A stretch of 64,000 bases of DNA from Streptomyces sp. XY006. Lineage in GTDB: Bacteria; Actinomycetota; Actinomycetes; Streptomycetales; Streptomycetaceae. Under the pieces are notes generated by a model. The model saw only the letters and a list, made by a program, of their open reading frames with translations, did not search any database and was not told where the DNA came from. This document shows, one piece after another, positions 17,663 to 27,264 of this stretch (position 1 is its first letter; each line of letters opens with the position of its first letter). The stretch is taken from contig NZ_NOKT01000022.1 in the NCBI RefSeq assembly GCF_002237655.1, positions 62,001 through 126,000 on the forward strand, written 5' to 3'. A program made the translations under genes and the position numbers.

Positions 17663-18577
17663 TCAGTCACTCCCCGCGGTCGCGTCGGCCAGGGCACTGG
17701 CGCCACCGACGATCTCGCTGATTTCCTGGGTGATTTCGGCCTGGCGGGCCTGGTTGGCAAGCCGGGTGAGCGTCTCGATGAGCTCGCCGGCGTTGTCGGT
17801 GGCCGACTTCATCGCGCGCCGCGTGGCGGCGTGCTTGGAGGCGGCCGACTGGAGCAGCGCGTTGTAGATGCGGCTCTCCACGTAACGCGGCAGCAGGGCG
17901 TCCAGGACGTCCTCCGCCGAGGGCTCGAAGTCGAACAGCGGGAGGATCTCGCCCTTGGGCTTGGCCTCCGCCTCGACCTCTTCGAGGCTGAGCGGCAGCA
18001 GCCGCGCCTCGATCGCCGTCTGCGTCATCATCGACACGAACTCGGTGTAGACGATGTGGAGCTCGTCCACGCCGCCCTCGGCCGTCTCCGTCTCGATGGC
18101 CTCGATCAGCGGTGCCGCGACCTTCTTGGCGTCCGCGTACGACGGGTCGTCGGTGAAGCCCGTGAACGACTCCGCGATCTTGCGCTCGCGGAAGTTGTAG
18201 TGGGCGACACCACGGCGGCCGACGATGAAGTTGACGACCTCCTTGCCCTCGGCCTCCAGCTTCGCCGTGAGCTTCTCCGCGGCCTTGATGGCGTTGGAGT
18301 TGAAGGCGCCGGCCAGACCGCGGTCGCTCGTGAGGAGCAGGACCGCGGCGCGGGTCGGGTTCTCCGGCTCGGTCGTCAGCGGGTGCTTGGTGTTGCTACC
18401 GGTGGCGACCGCCGTGACCGCCCGGGTGAGCTCGGTCGCGTACGGGGTGGAGGCCGCCACCTTGCGCTGCGCCTTGACGACGCGCGAGGCGGCGATCATC
18501 TCCATCGCCTTGGTGATCTTCTTGGTCGCGGTGACGGATCGGATGCGACGCTTGTAGACCCGGAGCTGGGCTCCCAT
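17663..18577 (-). CDS. atpG: ATP synthase F1 subunit gamma (304 aa)
   Basis: The gamma subunit is the rotating central shaft. The N-terminal helix MGAQLRVYKRRIRSVTATKKITKAM and the C-terminal family signature (ELIETLTRLANQARQAEITQEI in pieces) form the antiparallel coiled coil. The middle Rossmann-like region has TSDRGLAGAFN. It lies 20 bases downstream of atpA. Confidence 0.97.
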   Translation of the reverse strand: MGAQLRVYKRRIRSVTATKKITKAMEMIAASRVVKAQRKVAASTPYATELTRAVTAVATGSNTKHPLTTEPENPTRAAVLLLTSDRGLAGAFNSNAIKAAEKLTAKLEAEGKEVVNFIVGRRGVAHYNFRERKIAESFTGFTDDPSYADAKKVAAPLIEAIETETAEGGVDELHIVYTEFVSMMTQTAIEARLLPLSLEEVEAEAKPKGEILPLFDFEPSAEDVLDALLPRYVESRIYNALLQSAASKHAATRRAMKSATDNAGELIETLTRLANQARQAEITQEISEIVGGASALADATAGSD

Positions 18578-18597
18578 GAGTCAGGTCCCTTCCGTCG

Positions 18598-20187
18598 TCA
18601 CTTGCCGGCAGCCGGGGCGTCCTCGCCGAGCAGCTTGCCGTCGGAGGTCTCGAACTGCTTCTTGAACTCCGTGATGGCATCGGCGACGGCCTGCAGGGTG
18701 TCGTCGGACATCTTGCCGCCCTCACGGATGGAGGTCATCAGGCCCTGCTCCTTGCGGTGCAGGTAGTCCAGCAGCTCCTTCTCGAAGCGGCGGATGTCGG
18801 CGACGGGGACGTCGTCCATCTTGCCGGTGGTGCCGGCCCAGACGGAGACGACCTGGTCCTCGGTGGCCATCGGCTGGTACTGCGGCTGCTTCAGCAGCTC
18901 GACCATGCGCTGACCACGCTCCAGCTGCGCCTTCGACGCGGCGTCCAGGTCGGAACCGAAGGCGGCGAACGCCTCCAGCTCACGGAACTGGGCGAGGTCC
19001 ACGCGCAGACGGCCGGAGACCTGCTTCATCGCCTTGTGCTGCGCGGAACCACCGACTCGGGAGACGGAGATACCGACGTTCAGCGCGGGGCGCTGACCGG
19101 CGTTGAACAGGTCCGACTCCAGGAAGCACTGGCCGTCGGTGATGGAGATGACGTTGGTCGGGATGAACGCCGAGACGTCGTTGGCCTTGGTCTCGACGAT
19201 CGGCAGACCGGTCATCGAACCCGCGCCCATCTCGTCGGAGAGCTTGGCGCAGCGCTCCAGCAGACGGGAGTGCAGGTAGAAGACGTCACCCGGGTAGGCC
19301 TCACGGCCCGGCGGGCGGCGCAGCAGCAGCGACACGGCGCGGTAGGCGTCGGCCTGCTTCGACAGGTCGTCGAAGATGATCAGGACGTGCTTGCCCTGGT
19401 ACATCCAGTGCTGGCCGATGGCCGAACCGGTGTAGGGCGCCAGGTACTTGAAGCCGGCCGGGTCGGACGCCGGGGCGGCGACGATGGTCGTGTACTCCAG
19501 CGCGCCGGCCTCCTCCAGAGCGCCGCGCACACCGGCGATCGTGGAGCCCTTCTGGCCGATGGCGACGTAGATGCAGCGGACCTGCTTGTTCGGGTCGCCC
19601 GTGCGCCAGTTGTCGCGCTGGTTGATGATCGTGTCGACGGCCAGGGCGGTCTTGCCGGTCTGGCGGTCACCGATGATCAGCTGGCGCTGGCCGCGGCCGA
19701 TCGGGGTCATCGCGTCGACGGCCTTGTAGCCCGTCTCCATCGGCTCGTGCACCGACTTGCGGACCATGACGCCCGGGGCCTGCAGCTCCAGGGCGCGACG
19801 GTCTTCGGTCGCGATCTCGCCGAGGCCGTCGATCGGGTTGCCGAGGGGGTCCACCACGCGGCCGAGGTAGCCCTCGCCCACCGCGACGGAGAGAACCTCA
19901 CCGGTGCGGGAGACCGGCTGTCCCTCCTCGACGCCGCTGAACTCGCCGAGGACGATGGCACCGATCTCGCGCTCCTCGAGGTTGAGGGCGAGGCCGAGGG
20001 TGCCGTCCTCGAACTTCAGCAGCTCGTTGGCCATGGTCGAGGGCAGGCCCTCGACCTTCGCGATGCCGTCGCCGGCAAAGGTGACCGTACCGACCTCCTC
20101 GCGCGAGGCCGCGTCCGGCTTGTACGCCTGGACGAAGTTCTCCAGCGCGTCCCGGATCTCCTCCGGCCGGATCGTGAGCTCCGCCAT
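18598..20187 (-). CDS. atpA: ATP synthase F1 subunit alpha (529 aa)
   Basis: This is the non-catalytic nucleotide-binding subunit. The start MAELTIRPEEIRDALENF at ATG 20187 matches the usual length. P-loop GDRQTGKT is near residue 170, and VLIIFDDLSKQADAYR and the signature PALNVGISVSRVGGSAQ follow. A longer open frame to 20469 exists upstream, but it runs through the atpH-atpA gap and is not coding. Confidence 0.98.
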   Translation of the reverse strand: MAELTIRPEEIRDALENFVQAYKPDAASREEVGTVTFAGDGIAKVEGLPSTMANELLKFEDGTLGLALNLEEREIGAIVLGEFSGVEEGQPVSRTGEVLSVAVGEGYLGRVVDPLGNPIDGLGEIATEDRRALELQAPGVMVRKSVHEPMETGYKAVDAMTPIGRGQRQLIIGDRQTGKTALAVDTIINQRDNWRTGDPNKQVRCIYVAIGQKGSTIAGVRGALEEAGALEYTTIVAAPASDPAGFKYLAPYTGSAIGQHWMYQGKHVLIIFDDLSKQADAYRAVSLLLRRPPGREAYPGDVFYLHSRLLERCAKLSDEMGAGSMTGLPIVETKANDVSAFIPTNVISITDGQCFLESDLFNAGQRPALNVGISVSRVGGSAQHKAMKQVSGRLRVDLAQFRELEAFAAFGSDLDAASKAQLERGQRMVELLKQPQYQPMATEDQVVSVWAGTTGKMDDVPVADIRRFEKELLDYLHRKEQGLMTSIREGGKMSDDTLQAVADAITEFKKQFETSDGKLLGEDAPAAGK

Positions 20188-20233
20188 CTGGGTTCCCTGC
20201 TCTCCTTGTTGGGCCCGAAGTTTCTTAGGGGGT

Positions 20234-20280
20234 CTGGGGGCGACCCCCAGGATTCTTCTGCACGGCCCAACCAGGGCCGT
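20234..20280 (-). promoter_or_regulatory. Two intercistronic hairpins between atpH and atpA
   Basis: CTGGGGG-CGA-CCCCCAG (20234-20250) and ACGGCCC-5-GGGCCGT (20262-20280) lie in the 124-base atpH-atpA gap, the widest gap among the F1 genes. They may act as processing or stability elements that let alpha be made in excess over delta. This is an inference from position. Confidence 0.5.
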
Positions 20281-20311
20281 CGTAAGTACGTTGTGCCTAT
20301 TGAGTTGCTGC

Positions 20312-21127
20312 TCAGCCGGCGAGCCGGCGGCTGGCGTCCTCGATGCGGTCCGCGAGGGAGCCGTTGATGACCTCGTCGCCGACCTGCACCCGGATTCCGC
20401 CGAGGACCTCGGGGTCCACGTCCAGGTTGAGGTGCATCGTGCGGCCGTAGAGCTTCGCGAGGGCGGCACCCAGGCGCTGCTTCTGCGGGTCGCTCAGCGG
20501 CACCGCCGAGGTCACGGTGGCGACCATGCGGTCCCGCCGGTCGGCGGCGAGCTTGGACAGGGACTCCAGTCCCGCCTCCAGGCTACGTCCCCGCGGCGCG
20601 GTCACAAGGCGCGTCACCAGACGCTCGGTGGCCGGCTGGGCCCGGCCGCCCAGCAGGCTGCGCAGCAGCCCGCCCTTGGCGGAGGCCGTGGCCTTGCGGT
20701 CGGTCAGCGCGGCACGCAGCTCGGTGCTGCCGGAGACGATCCGGCCGAACCGGAACAGCTCGTCCTCGACGTCGTCGAGCTTGCCGGCCTGCTGCGCGGC
20801 GGTGAGGTCGGCGGTGTTGGCCAGCTCCTCCAGCGCGTCCACCAGGTCGCGCGACTGCGACCAGCGGGAGCGCACCATGCCGGCCACCAGGTCCGCGGCC
20901 GGGCCGCTGACCTGGGTGCCGAGCAGACGCCGGGCCAGCTCGGCCTTGGCCTCGCCGGCCTGCGCCGGGTCGGTGAGGACCCGACGCAGCGACACCTCGC
21001 GGTCGAGCAGCGCGGTGACGGCGGCCAGCTCGTCGGCGAGCGAGCCCGCGTCGACGGACGTGGAGTCCGTCAGCGCGTCGAGACGCTCTCGTGCGGCTGC
21101 CAGGGCCTCGCGGCTCGCTCCGTTCAT
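20312..21127 (-). CDS. atpH: ATP synthase F1 subunit delta (271 aa)
   Basis: The delta subunit connects F1 to the b-subunit stalk. The C-terminal segment QVGDEVINGSLADRIEDASRRL is the typical end of the delta family. At 271 aa it is about 90 residues longer than the E. coli subunit, as usual in Actinobacteria. Its start overlaps the atpF stop by 4 bases. Confidence 0.95.
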   Translation of the reverse strand: MNGASREALAAARERLDALTDSTSVDAGSLADELAAVTALLDREVSLRRVLTDPAQAGEAKAELARRLLGTQVSGPAADLVAGMVRSRWSQSRDLVDALEELANTADLTAAQQAGKLDDVEDELFRFGRIVSGSTELRAALTDRKATASAKGGLLRSLLGGRAQPATERLVTRLVTAPRGRSLEAGLESLSKLAADRRDRMVATVTSAVPLSDPQKQRLGAALAKLYGRTMHLNLDVDPEVLGGIRVQVGDEVINGSLADRIEDASRRLAG

Positions 21128-21672
21128 CGGCCGGCCTCGGCCTTCTCCTCGAGCTCGTCGAGGAAGCGGTCGATCACGCGGCTCTGGCGGGCGTGGTCCT
21201 CGAGGGACTCGCCGACGAGCTTGCCGGCCAGGTCGGTGGCGAGCTTGCCCACGTCCTGGCGCAGCGCGGACGCGGCGGCCTTGCGGTCGGCCTCGATCTG
21301 GGCGTGACCGGCGGCGACGATCTCCTCGCGCTGCCGCTGGCCCTCGGCCCGCATCTCGGCGATGAGGGCGGCACCCTGCTCCTGCGCCTCCTGGCGCAGA
21401 CGCGCGGCCTCGTGCCGGGCCTCGGCGAGCTGTGCCTTGTACTGCTCAAGGACGCTCTGGGCCTCGACCTTCATGGTCTCGGCCTCTTCGATACCGCCTT
21501 CGATCGCCGCGCGGCGCTCCTCCAGAACCTTGTTGATGTTCGGAAGCAGCTTCTTCCAGAAGAAGAAGAACACGATGGCGAAGGCGATGGTGCCGACGAG
21601 CAGCTCGGGGCCCGGAGGAACGAGCGGGTTCTGCTCTTCCTCGGCCGCCAGCTGCACCAGGTTGGCGATCAC
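21124..21672 (-). CDS. atpF: ATP synthase Fo subunit b (182 aa)
   Basis: This is the peripheral stalk subunit. One transmembrane helix (ELLVGTIAFAIVFFFFWKKLLP) near residues 22-43 is followed by a long charged coiled coil (VLEERRAAIEGGIEEAE onward) that contacts delta. It overlaps atpH by 4 bases and lies 39 bases downstream of atpE. Confidence 0.97.
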   Translation of the reverse strand: MIANLVQLAAEEEQNPLVPPGPELLVGTIAFAIVFFFFWKKLLPNINKVLEERRAAIEGGIEEAETMKVEAQSVLEQYKAQLAEARHEAARLRQEAQEQGAALIAEMRAEGQRQREEIVAAGHAQIEADRKAAASALRQDVGKLATDLAGKLVGESLEDHARQSRVIDRFLDELEEKAEAGR

Positions 21673-21711
21673 ATCAGTGCCTTTCGTCGAAACGTGTCGG
21701 TGAGCAGGAAA

Positions 21712-21948
21712 TTACTGACCGAACACGAACGGCATAACGATGCCGATGAGGGCGAGCGCCTCGCAGAAGGCGAAGCCCAGGATCTGGTTGGCACGGATCA
21801 GGCCGGCGGCCTCGGGCTGACGGGCCAGGGCCTGGGTGCCGTTGCCGAAGATGATGCCGACGCCGATGCCGGGGCCGATGGCGGAGAGGCCGTAGCCGAT
21901 GGAGCCGAGCGAACCGGAGACAGCGGCGAGGGTCTCAGTGGCAGCCAT
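21712..21948 (-). CDS. atpE: ATP synthase Fo subunit c (78 aa)
   Basis: This is the c-ring proteolipid. Two membrane helices flank the polar loop ARQPEA. The proton-carrying acidic residue is E63 in FCEALALIG. The helix-1 glycine motif GPGIGVGIIFG is intact. No sodium-binding residues are seen around E63, so proton coupling is expected. Confidence 0.98.
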   Translation of the reverse strand: MAATETLAAVSGSLGSIGYGLSAIGPGIGVGIIFGNGTQALARQPEAAGLIRANQILGFAFCEALALIGIVMPFVFGQ

Positions 21949-22026
21949 GCTGAATCTTCCTTCTCTTTCACGGACCGGCGGGGGTTGGCCACCGGACGTA
22001 TCTGGGATTTGCGGGGGCGGAGGGGC

Positions 22027-22842
22027 TCAGTGGTGCTCGGCCAGAGCGCCCTGGATGTACGTGCAGGCGAGGAGTACGAAGACGTACGCCTGGACGGCCT
22101 GCACGAAAAGCTCGAAGACGATCATGGCCATGGTCATCACGAAGGAGATACCGGCCGCCGGGATCATCCAGCTGTTGAGCAGGTACCAGGAGGCGACGGT
22201 GAACATGACCAGCATCAGGTGACCGGCGAACATGTTCGCGAACAGCCGGACGGCGTGGGTGAACGGCCGGACGAGCAGGTTCGAGAAGAACTCGATGATC
22301 ATCACGAGCGGCAGCACCGGGCCGAGCGACTTGTCGTAGCCGGTGATGTTCTTGAAGAACCCGACGAAGCCGTGCCGCTTGAAGGTCAGCGAGACCCAGG
22401 TCACGTAGACGACCGCGGCGAGGACCGCCGGGTAGGCGATGACCGACGACACCGGGAACTGCGCCAGCGGGATCACGGACCAGATGTTCATGATCCAGAT
22501 GAAGAAGAACAGCGAGACCATCAGGGGGACGTACTTCTCGCCCTCCTTCTTGCCGAGGGTCTCGTAGACGATGCCGCGGCGGACGAAGTCGTATCCGGCC
22601 TCACCGACCATCTGCAGCTTGCCGGGCACCACCTTGGCCTTGCCGAAGGCCGCCCAGAAGAAGCCGATGACGAGGATCGTGGTGATGATGGCGAGCAGCA
22701 TCACCTTGTTGAACTCGTACCCCCCGACCGTGGCGATCGGCTTGAAGAGGAACGAGTGCAGGCCCGGTGCCGGAAAACCACACCCGTCGGACATGATCCG
22801 ACAGCTCCAGTCGAAGGCGAGCTGGGTCTGGTCAGCACTCAC
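22027..22842 (-). CDS. atpB: ATP synthase Fo subunit a (271 aa)
   Basis: This is the proton-channel stator subunit. The essential arginine lies in THAVRLFANMFAGHL, and the last helices (AMIVFELFVQAVQAYVF) are typical. GTG 22842 (VSADQTQLAF) is chosen because an AAGGAG site stands 6 bases upstream and the N-terminus fits other Streptomyces subunits. The frame extends to 22878, but without a ribosome site. Confidence 0.95.
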   Translation of the reverse strand: MSADQTQLAFDWSCRIMSDGCGFPAPGLHSFLFKPIATVGGYEFNKVMLLAIITTILVIGFFWAAFGKAKVVPGKLQMVGEAGYDFVRRGIVYETLGKKEGEKYVPLMVSLFFFIWIMNIWSVIPLAQFPVSSVIAYPAVLAAVVYVTWVSLTFKRHGFVGFFKNITGYDKSLGPVLPLVMIIEFFSNLLVRPFTHAVRLFANMFAGHLMLVMFTVASWYLLNSWMIPAAGISFVMTMAMIVFELFVQAVQAYVFVLLACTYIQGALAEHH

Positions 22843-23067
22843 CGCGGGCTCCTTCGGTGTGACGCATAGGTACGGCAACCTCGTTGTGTCGGCGCGGCGC
22901 GCAGCCGCGGATCGGCACCGGACTGGTGTTACGGATGTGAGGGCGGCTGGGGGGCATCGAGCCTCGCGTTCGAGCAGGCGTCAGCTCAGATGCCCGCGCC
23001 CGCGATGCCGCAGTTGGCACCGGACGATAGCAGGAGTTCCTACTGCCCTTTATCGCGCCCCTACTCG

Positions 23068-23505
23068 TCACGACGACGACCCGGTCTTCTCGGGCTTCTC
23101 GCTCTTCTCGGAGTCCGGGTCGATGTAGAAGATCTTGGCCTTCATGTGCGCACGAGCCTGCGCAGCCATCCACACGACGGTCGCGACGACGAGCCCGATG
23201 GCGAACGCCTTCGCGTTGAAGAGAGAGGTGTCCTTGAAGAGGGCGACGAAGATCAGAAGAAGCAGCAGCTGGGCGACATAGAGCATCAGCCCCATGGCCT
23301 GGAACAACTGCGGGAGCGTTTTTGCCGTCCACTGGAGAACGTAGAGACCGATCCCCATGAAGAGGATGGCCAGCAGCGCGCCGACGGCGGCGCCGACGGC
23401 TCCCTTGCCTCCGGCCACCACGCCACTGACGGCGGCCGCGACCACACCGGCAGCGGCTGTGGGCACAGCGCACTGCAGAAGGTTCCGGGCGTCATTGGAC
23501 GGCAT
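23068..23505 (-). CDS. atpI: ATP synthase accessory protein AtpI-like (145 aa)
   Basis: This four-helix membrane protein (VVAAAVSGVVAGG, then LLAILFMGIGLYVLQW) has a charged Ser/Glu/Lys tail. It occupies the first position of the atp operon, where AtpI helps assemble the c-ring. ATG 23505 (MPSNDARN) has a GGAG site. The frame extends to 23646 without a likely start. The 225-base gap to atpB is larger than elsewhere in the operon and may hold a second promoter. Confidence 0.85.
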   Translation of the reverse strand: MPSNDARNLLQCAVPTAAAGVVAAAVSGVVAGGKGAVGAAVGALLAILFMGIGLYVLQWTAKTLPQLFQAMGLMLYVAQLLLLLIFVALFKDTSLFNAKAFAIGLVVATVVWMAAQARAHMKAKIFYIDPDSEKSEKPEKTGSSS

Positions 23506-23803
23506 GGCGGCAACTCCGCTTTCGCAGGGGGCAGGGGTGTCGTCATGGACGAGCGTAGTCCCGGGCTGAGTGGAGACCTCACACCGCTGGACCGTCGCAC
23601 TGCGGTCCTTCGGCTCTATCCGGGGGGTTCTCGTGAACCGTATCACAAACTATTTGATGCAGTCTTTACCTGGAGGTGTGCGGACAGTCACACATGAGAG
23701 TGAATGTGCGCGTCTGAGCGTGAACACCGCCGAGATGTCTGGTATTGGGGCGCTTCGCACCCCCATCAGCACCCCACGACTTGGCAATGCTCTCGTCAGA
23801 TTC

Positions 23804-25150
23804 TTACCTTGTCCCCGCCTTGCGCCGGTCGGCCGGGTGCGACCGGGTGCCCAGGGCGGTCGCCCCGTTGACACCGGCCACGCCGGACGCCACGGGGGTG
23901 CGGCTCTCGGCCCCGGCCGGGACGGGGTGCTCCCCCGCGGACGCCGGGGCCGAGGCCTCCGGCGCCACCGCGGCGACCGCCCCGCGGCGCCGGTAGCGCG
24001 GCGGCACGAACCGCTCCATCCAGCGCGGGGTGCGCGGCGTGAAGCGCGGCAACAGCAGCAGGACCAGGCCGATCGCGCTGAGGAACACCACGCCGAGGAC
24101 GATCCACATGGACGCCGAGTTGACGGAGTAGGCGAGCGCTCCGAAGGCGATGAGCGCGGACCAGAAGTACATGATCAGCACCGCGCGGCTGTGCGAGTGG
24201 CCGATCTCCAGCAGCCGGTGGTGCAGATGCCCGCGGTCGGCGGCGAACGGCGACTGACCGCGCCAGGTGCGGCGCACGATCGCCAGGATCAGGTCGGCGG
24301 CCGGCACCGCGATGATCGTCAGCGGCAGCAGCAGCGGGATGTAGACGGGCACCGTCTGGTGCACGGCCTCCTTCTCGGAGCCGACGTACAGGTTGAGCGC
24401 GTCCGGGTCGACCTGGCCGGTGACGGAGATCGCACCGGCGGCCAGGACCAGGCCGATCAGCATCGAGCCCGAGTCGCCCATGAAGATCCGCGCCGGGTGC
24501 ATGTTGTGCGGCAGGAAGCCCAGGCACATGCCCATCAGGATCGCCGAGAACAGCGTGGCCGGGGCGGCCGCCTCGATGCCGTACGAGTACCAGATGCGGT
24601 AGGCGTACAGGAAGAACGCGGTGGCCGCGATGCAGACCATGCCGGCCGCGAGACCGTCCAGGCCGTCGACGAAGTTGACCGCGTTGATGGTGATGACGAC
24701 CAGCGCGACCGTGAGCAGGGTGCCCTGCCACTGGGTGAGCGCCACCGAGCCGACGCCCGGGATCGGCAGCCACAGGATCGTCAGACCCTGCACGACCATC
24801 ACGCCCGCGGCGATCATCTGGCCGCCCAGCTTGATCAGGGCGTCGATCTCGAACTTGTCGTCCAGGACGCCGATCAGCCAGATCAGGGCCGCCCCGGAGA
24901 GCAGCGCCCGGGGTTCGTTCGACGTCTCGAAGACCTGGTTGAGGTTCGTCAGGTGGTCGGCGACCAGCAGGCCCGCGCACAGGCCGAAGAACATGGCGAT
25001 CCCGCCGAGCCGCGGAGTGGGTTCCCGGTGCACGTCACGGGCCCGGATCTCCGGCATCGCCCCGGCCACGATCGCGAACTTCCGCACCGGCCCTGTCAGC
25101 AGATACGTCACCGCGGCCGTGATGCAGAGCGTCAGCAGGTATTCACGCAC
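23804..25150 (-). CDS. Undecaprenyl-phosphate GlcNAc-1-phosphate transferase, WecA/MraY family (448 aa)
   Basis: This polytopic enzyme moves a sugar-1-phosphate from a UDP-sugar to a polyprenyl phosphate and starts wall polymer synthesis. It shows the acidic motif GVLDDKFEID, the catalytic NAVNFVDGLDGLAAG and FMGDSGSM, and the cytoplasmic histidine motif RGHLHHRL. The C-terminal ~60 residues are a disordered Ala/Pro-rich tail. Its place upstream of atpI matches rfe/wecA in Mycobacterium. GTG 25150 (VREYLLTLC) is favoured, though an in-frame GTG at 25189 exists. Confidence 0.9.
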   Translation of the reverse strand: MREYLLTLCITAAVTYLLTGPVRKFAIVAGAMPEIRARDVHREPTPRLGGIAMFFGLCAGLLVADHLTNLNQVFETSNEPRALLSGAALIWLIGVLDDKFEIDALIKLGGQMIAAGVMVVQGLTILWLPIPGVGSVALTQWQGTLLTVALVVITINAVNFVDGLDGLAAGMVCIAATAFFLYAYRIWYSYGIEAAAPATLFSAILMGMCLGFLPHNMHPARIFMGDSGSMLIGLVLAAGAISVTGQVDPDALNLYVGSEKEAVHQTVPVYIPLLLPLTIIAVPAADLILAIVRRTWRGQSPFAADRGHLHHRLLEIGHSHSRAVLIMYFWSALIAFGALAYSVNSASMWIVLGVVFLSAIGLVLLLLPRFTPRTPRWMERFVPPRYRRRGAVAAVAPEASAPASAGEHPVPAGAESRTPVASGVAGVNGATALGTRSHPADRRKAGTR

Positions 25151-25279
25151 GGGCTTCCCCACAGGTCTCGCTGGCCATCTCAGCTCCACACCCTAGCGAT
25201 GCGCGCATATGGGTGGGGACTTCCGGGTAGCGACGATGGTTGCACGCCTGGCTGTGCACCCTGGTGCGCTTACCCGGGC

Positions 25280-26518
25280 TCAGCGGGGATACGGCGGAAA
25301 TGCGCCGGCCAGCTCCCGCACTTCCTCACGGGCTCGCGAGGGCTCCGTCACACCCCGCAGGACCCCGGCGAGCAGCTTGGCGATCCGGGCCATCTCCGCC
25401 TCGCCCATGCCCTGCGTGGTGATCGCGGCCGTGCCGAGCCGCAGGCCCCGGACGTCGCCGTGCGGCAGGGCGCAGCAGTCCAGGACCAGGCCGGCGGCGG
25501 CGAGCCGGCCCCGGCCGGTGCGCCCGTCGACGCCGAGCGGGGCCGGGTCGGCGGTGATCAGGTGGGTGTCCGTCCCCCCGGTGGTGACGGTCAGGCCCTC
25601 GGCGGCCAGCCGGGCCGCCAGCACCCGCGCATTCGCCACCACCTGATGGGCGTACGCGGCGAACGCCGGTGTTGCCGCCTCGCCGAACGCGACGGCCTTG
25701 GCGGCGATGGTGTGCATCTGGGCGCCGCCCTGTGTGAAAGGGAACACGGCCCGGTCGACCCGCTCGGCCAGTTCCGCCCGGCACAGGATCAGGCCGCCGC
25801 GCGGGCCCCGCAGCACCTTGTGGGTGGTCCCGCAGACGATGTCCGCGTACGGCACCGGGCTGGGCGCGGCTCCCCCGGCCACCAGACCCATGGGGTGCGC
25901 GGCGTCCGCGATGAGGTAGGCGCCCACCTCGTCGGCGACCTCGCGAAAGAACGCGTAGTCGAAGTGGCGGGGGTAGGCGATGGAGCCGCACACGATCGCC
26001 TTGGGCCGGCGCGTGCGGGCCAGGGTGCGCACCTGCTCGTGGTCGACGAGCCCGGACTCGGCCTCCACGCCGTAGCCGACGAAGTCGAACCAGCGGCCGG
26101 AGAAGTTCGCCGGGGAGCCGTGCGTGAGGTGGCCGCCGTGCGGCAGGCCCAGGGCGAGGACGGTGTCCCCGGGACGCAGCAGGGCGGCGTAGGCGGCCAG
26201 CACGGCCGAAGAGCCCGAGTGGGACTGGACGTTGGCGTGATCGGCGCCGAACAGGGCCCTGGCGCGGTCCACGGCCAGACGCTCGGCGATGTCCACGATC
26301 TCGCAGCCGCCGTGGTGGCGTGCGCCCGGGTAGCCCTCGGCGTACTTGTTGGCCAGCGGTGAGCCGAGGGCGGCCAGCACGGCCGGGGAGGTGAAGTTCT
26401 CGGCCGCGATCAGCTGCAGCGTCGTCGCCTGCCGCTCCCGCTCGCCGAGCAGGACGTCGGCGAGCTCGGGGTCCTGGCGGCGCAGGACGTCGGCCTCGAT
26501 GGCAGGGGTGACCGTCAT
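25280..26518 (-). CDS. glyA: Serine hydroxymethyltransferase-like PLP enzyme (412 aa)
   Basis: The fold is that of SHMT, which interconverts serine and glycine with tetrahydrofolate. Family motifs include LIAAENFTSPAVL, NKYAEGYPGARHHGG (GlyA usually has RYYGG), and the PLP-lysine loop CGTTHKVLRGPRGG. The changes from textbook GlyA (HHGG, HKV) suggest a divergent paralogue, probably the second SHMT found here in Streptomyces (SCO5364 type). Folate-dependent activity is therefore less certain. It lies 68 bases after the phosphatase-like gene, on the same strand. Confidence 0.85.
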   Translation of the reverse strand: MTVTPAIEADVLRRQDPELADVLLGERERQATTLQLIAAENFTSPAVLAALGSPLANKYAEGYPGARHHGGCEIVDIAERLAVDRARALFGADHANVQSHSGSSAVLAAYAALLRPGDTVLALGLPHGGHLTHGSPANFSGRWFDFVGYGVEAESGLVDHEQVRTLARTRRPKAIVCGSIAYPRHFDYAFFREVADEVGAYLIADAAHPMGLVAGGAAPSPVPYADIVCGTTHKVLRGPRGGLILCRAELAERVDRAVFPFTQGGAQMHTIAAKAVAFGEAATPAFAAYAHQVVANARVLAARLAAEGLTVTTGGTDTHLITADPAPLGVDGRTGRGRLAAAGLVLDCCALPHGDVRGLRLGTAAITTQGMGEAEMARIAKLLAGVLRGVTEPSRAREEVRELAGAFPPYPR

Positions 26519-26586
26519 GGTGGGCTCCGGGCGTCGACGGTGACGTACGACCAATGTAGGCCCGGGGCCCCCGGGGCGCTCGGCCG

Positions 26587-27264
26587 CTACGTCCGTGCGG
26601 GGACGCCGGTGAGCGCCGTGACGACCGGGTCGAGCGCCTGGTGTATCTCGTCCCCGATGGAACGGAAGAACGTCAGGGGCGCCCCGTACGGGTCGTAGAC
26701 CTCGTCCGCCTCGGCGTTCGGGGCCAGCAGCCACCCGCGTAGAGCCGCCGCGGCACGGACCAGGGCACGGGCGCGGACGACCACGCCCTCCTCCAGGGGC
26801 GGCAGGGTCGCCGGGTCGATGGCCTTGACCAGGCGGGTGAACTCCTTGAGCGTGAAGGTCCGCAGGCCCGCCGAGTGGCCCATGGAGATGACCTGCGCGC
26901 GGTGGTCCCGGGTGGCGGTCAGCACCAGGTCGGCGCGGATCACGTGCTCGTCGAGGAGCTCACGCCCGGTGAAGCCGGAGGCGTCCGCGCCGAAGTCGGC
27001 CAGGACGGTCTCCGCGTGGGCCTCCATGGGCGCGCCCTCGTGGCCCCAGGTGCCCGCGCTCTCCACGATCAGGCCGCCGCCCAGGATGCCCAGCCGCTCC
27101 TGCACGAAATGGCGGGTCAGCCGCTCGGTGATGGGCGAGCGGCACACGTTGCCGGTGCTGACGTGGAGGATGCGGAAGCTGTCGCGCGGAAGTCCCACGA
27201 AGGTCGTCGTGATCTCCGCCGCGCTGTCCCCGTTGCCTATGCCACGCCCCTCAGGGGCCGTCAA
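26587..27264 (-). CDS. Low-molecular-weight phosphatase-like protein lacking the catalytic Cys (225 aa)
   Basis: The fold is that of low-molecular-weight protein tyrosine phosphatases. The P-loop, normally CxxxxxR(S/T), reads S36-TGNVC-R42-SP, so the nucleophile cysteine is replaced by serine. The loop arginine and a candidate general-acid DPY (in EVYDPYGAP) remain. It may bind phosphotyrosine or another phospho-ligand without hydrolysis. Its start overlaps the sua5 stop by 4 bases, a coupled pair that is conserved in this cluster. Confidence 0.85.
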   Translation of the reverse strand: MTAPEGRGIGNGDSAAEITTTFVGLPRDSFRILHVSTGNVCRSPITERLTRHFVQERLGILGGGLIVESAGTWGHEGAPMEAHAETVLADFGADASGFTGRELLDEHVIRADLVLTATRDHRAQVISMGHSAGLRTFTLKEFTRLVKAIDPATLPPLEEGVVVRARALVRAAAALRGWLLAPNAEADEVYDPYGAPLTFFRSIGDEIHQALDPVVTALTGVPART

